A stretch of 64,000 nt of DNA from Scardovia wiggsiae (GTDB lineage: Bacteria > Actinomycetota > Actinomycetes > Actinomycetales > Bifidobacteriaceae), in NCBI RefSeq assembly GCF_051045985.1, contig NZ_CP157350.1, positions 992,001 through 1,056,000 of the forward strand, in the 5' to 3' direction. The notes under the pieces were generated by a model. That model was given only the letters and a program-made list of their open reading frames with translations, did not search any database and was not told where the DNA came from. A program made the translations under genes and the position numbers. Shown one piece after another: positions 63,974 to 64,000 of the stretch (its first letter is position 1; the number at the start of each line of letters is the position of its first letter).

Positions 63974-64000
63974 ATGCCAGGAGATGAACGCACAGCGCCT
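63974..64000 (+). CDS. Start of a gene cut by the window edge
   Basis: ATG at 63974 with GGCGGGAG just upstream begins an open frame that runs off the end after nine codons (MPGDERTAP). A TATACT box lies about 45 bases upstream. Product unknown. Confidence 0.45.

Noticed and set aside
1..64000. CRISPR arrays, rRNA genes, insertion sequences, prophage genes
   Set aside because: None seen. No repeated spacers, no transposase motifs, and no integrase.

Overview
The window is a chromosomal segment of an actinobacterium, most likely a member of the Bifidobacteriaceae outside the high-GC core of Bifidobacterium (a Scardovia-like lineage would fit). Reasons: the gene content and order are actinobacterial, base composition is moderate, and ATA and AGG codons are common. 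Stable synteny includes tyrS / TPR protein / HAD phosphatase / tiny protein / tlyA / nadK / recN, which is also the order at the M. tuberculosis tyrS-tlyA-recN locus. Species-level placement is inference. Most of the window is core housekeeping DNA on the minus strand, with short plus-strand islands (lysP, thrC, rsmC-like/hrpA, xseAB).

Layout. 1-7.3 kb: LOG-family phosphoribohydrolase, NhaA antiporter, tRNA-Arg(ACG), then a large membrane DUF2156 (MprF-like) protein preceded by a membrane-anchored esterase, together a likely aminoacyl-lipid module. 7.4-14.1 kb: one compact, overlapping run comEA-comEC-holA-tsaE-tsaB-rimI-tsaD (DNA uptake, replication clamp loading, t6A tRNA modification). 14.3-18.3 kb: leuS and corA. 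18.4-19.7 kb: AT-richer gap with a decayed gene remnant, a possible small RNA, tRNA-Ala(GGC) and a clear lysine riboswitch ahead of lysP. 21.4-26.9 kb: phosphatase, rsfS, glmU, tRNA-Gln, prs, nadD and a hypothetical. 27-37 kb: thrC on plus, then recN-nadK-tlyA-small protein-HAD-TPR-tyrS-argR. 37-45.7 kb: a hypothetical, pheT, pheS, trmH, ldh, hflX. The arginine genes that usually lie between pheT and tyrS in actinobacteria are absent, leaving only argR.

45.8-48.7 kb is the accessory island and the most unusual part: a 711-residue LXG-type protein followed by an amber-interrupted coiled-coil gene (DUF3958/Lap2-like) and a small helical gene (TIGR04197/Lap1-like). This looks like a type VIIb-style toxin export cassette, which is typical of Firmicutes, without visible immunity or secretion genes. 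48.9-58.5 kb: RsmC-like methyltransferase, hrpA, glnA, two unknown proteins, xseA-xseB and tRNA-Arg(CCT). 58.5-64 kb: small membrane protein, two zinc-ribbon membrane proteins, an intergenic region with a 25-bp inverted repeat, a deoxynucleoside kinase, a TraX-like membrane protein and the first codons of a further gene.

All coordinates and motifs were read by eye. Family assignments are from recognisable motifs and order, not from database searches.
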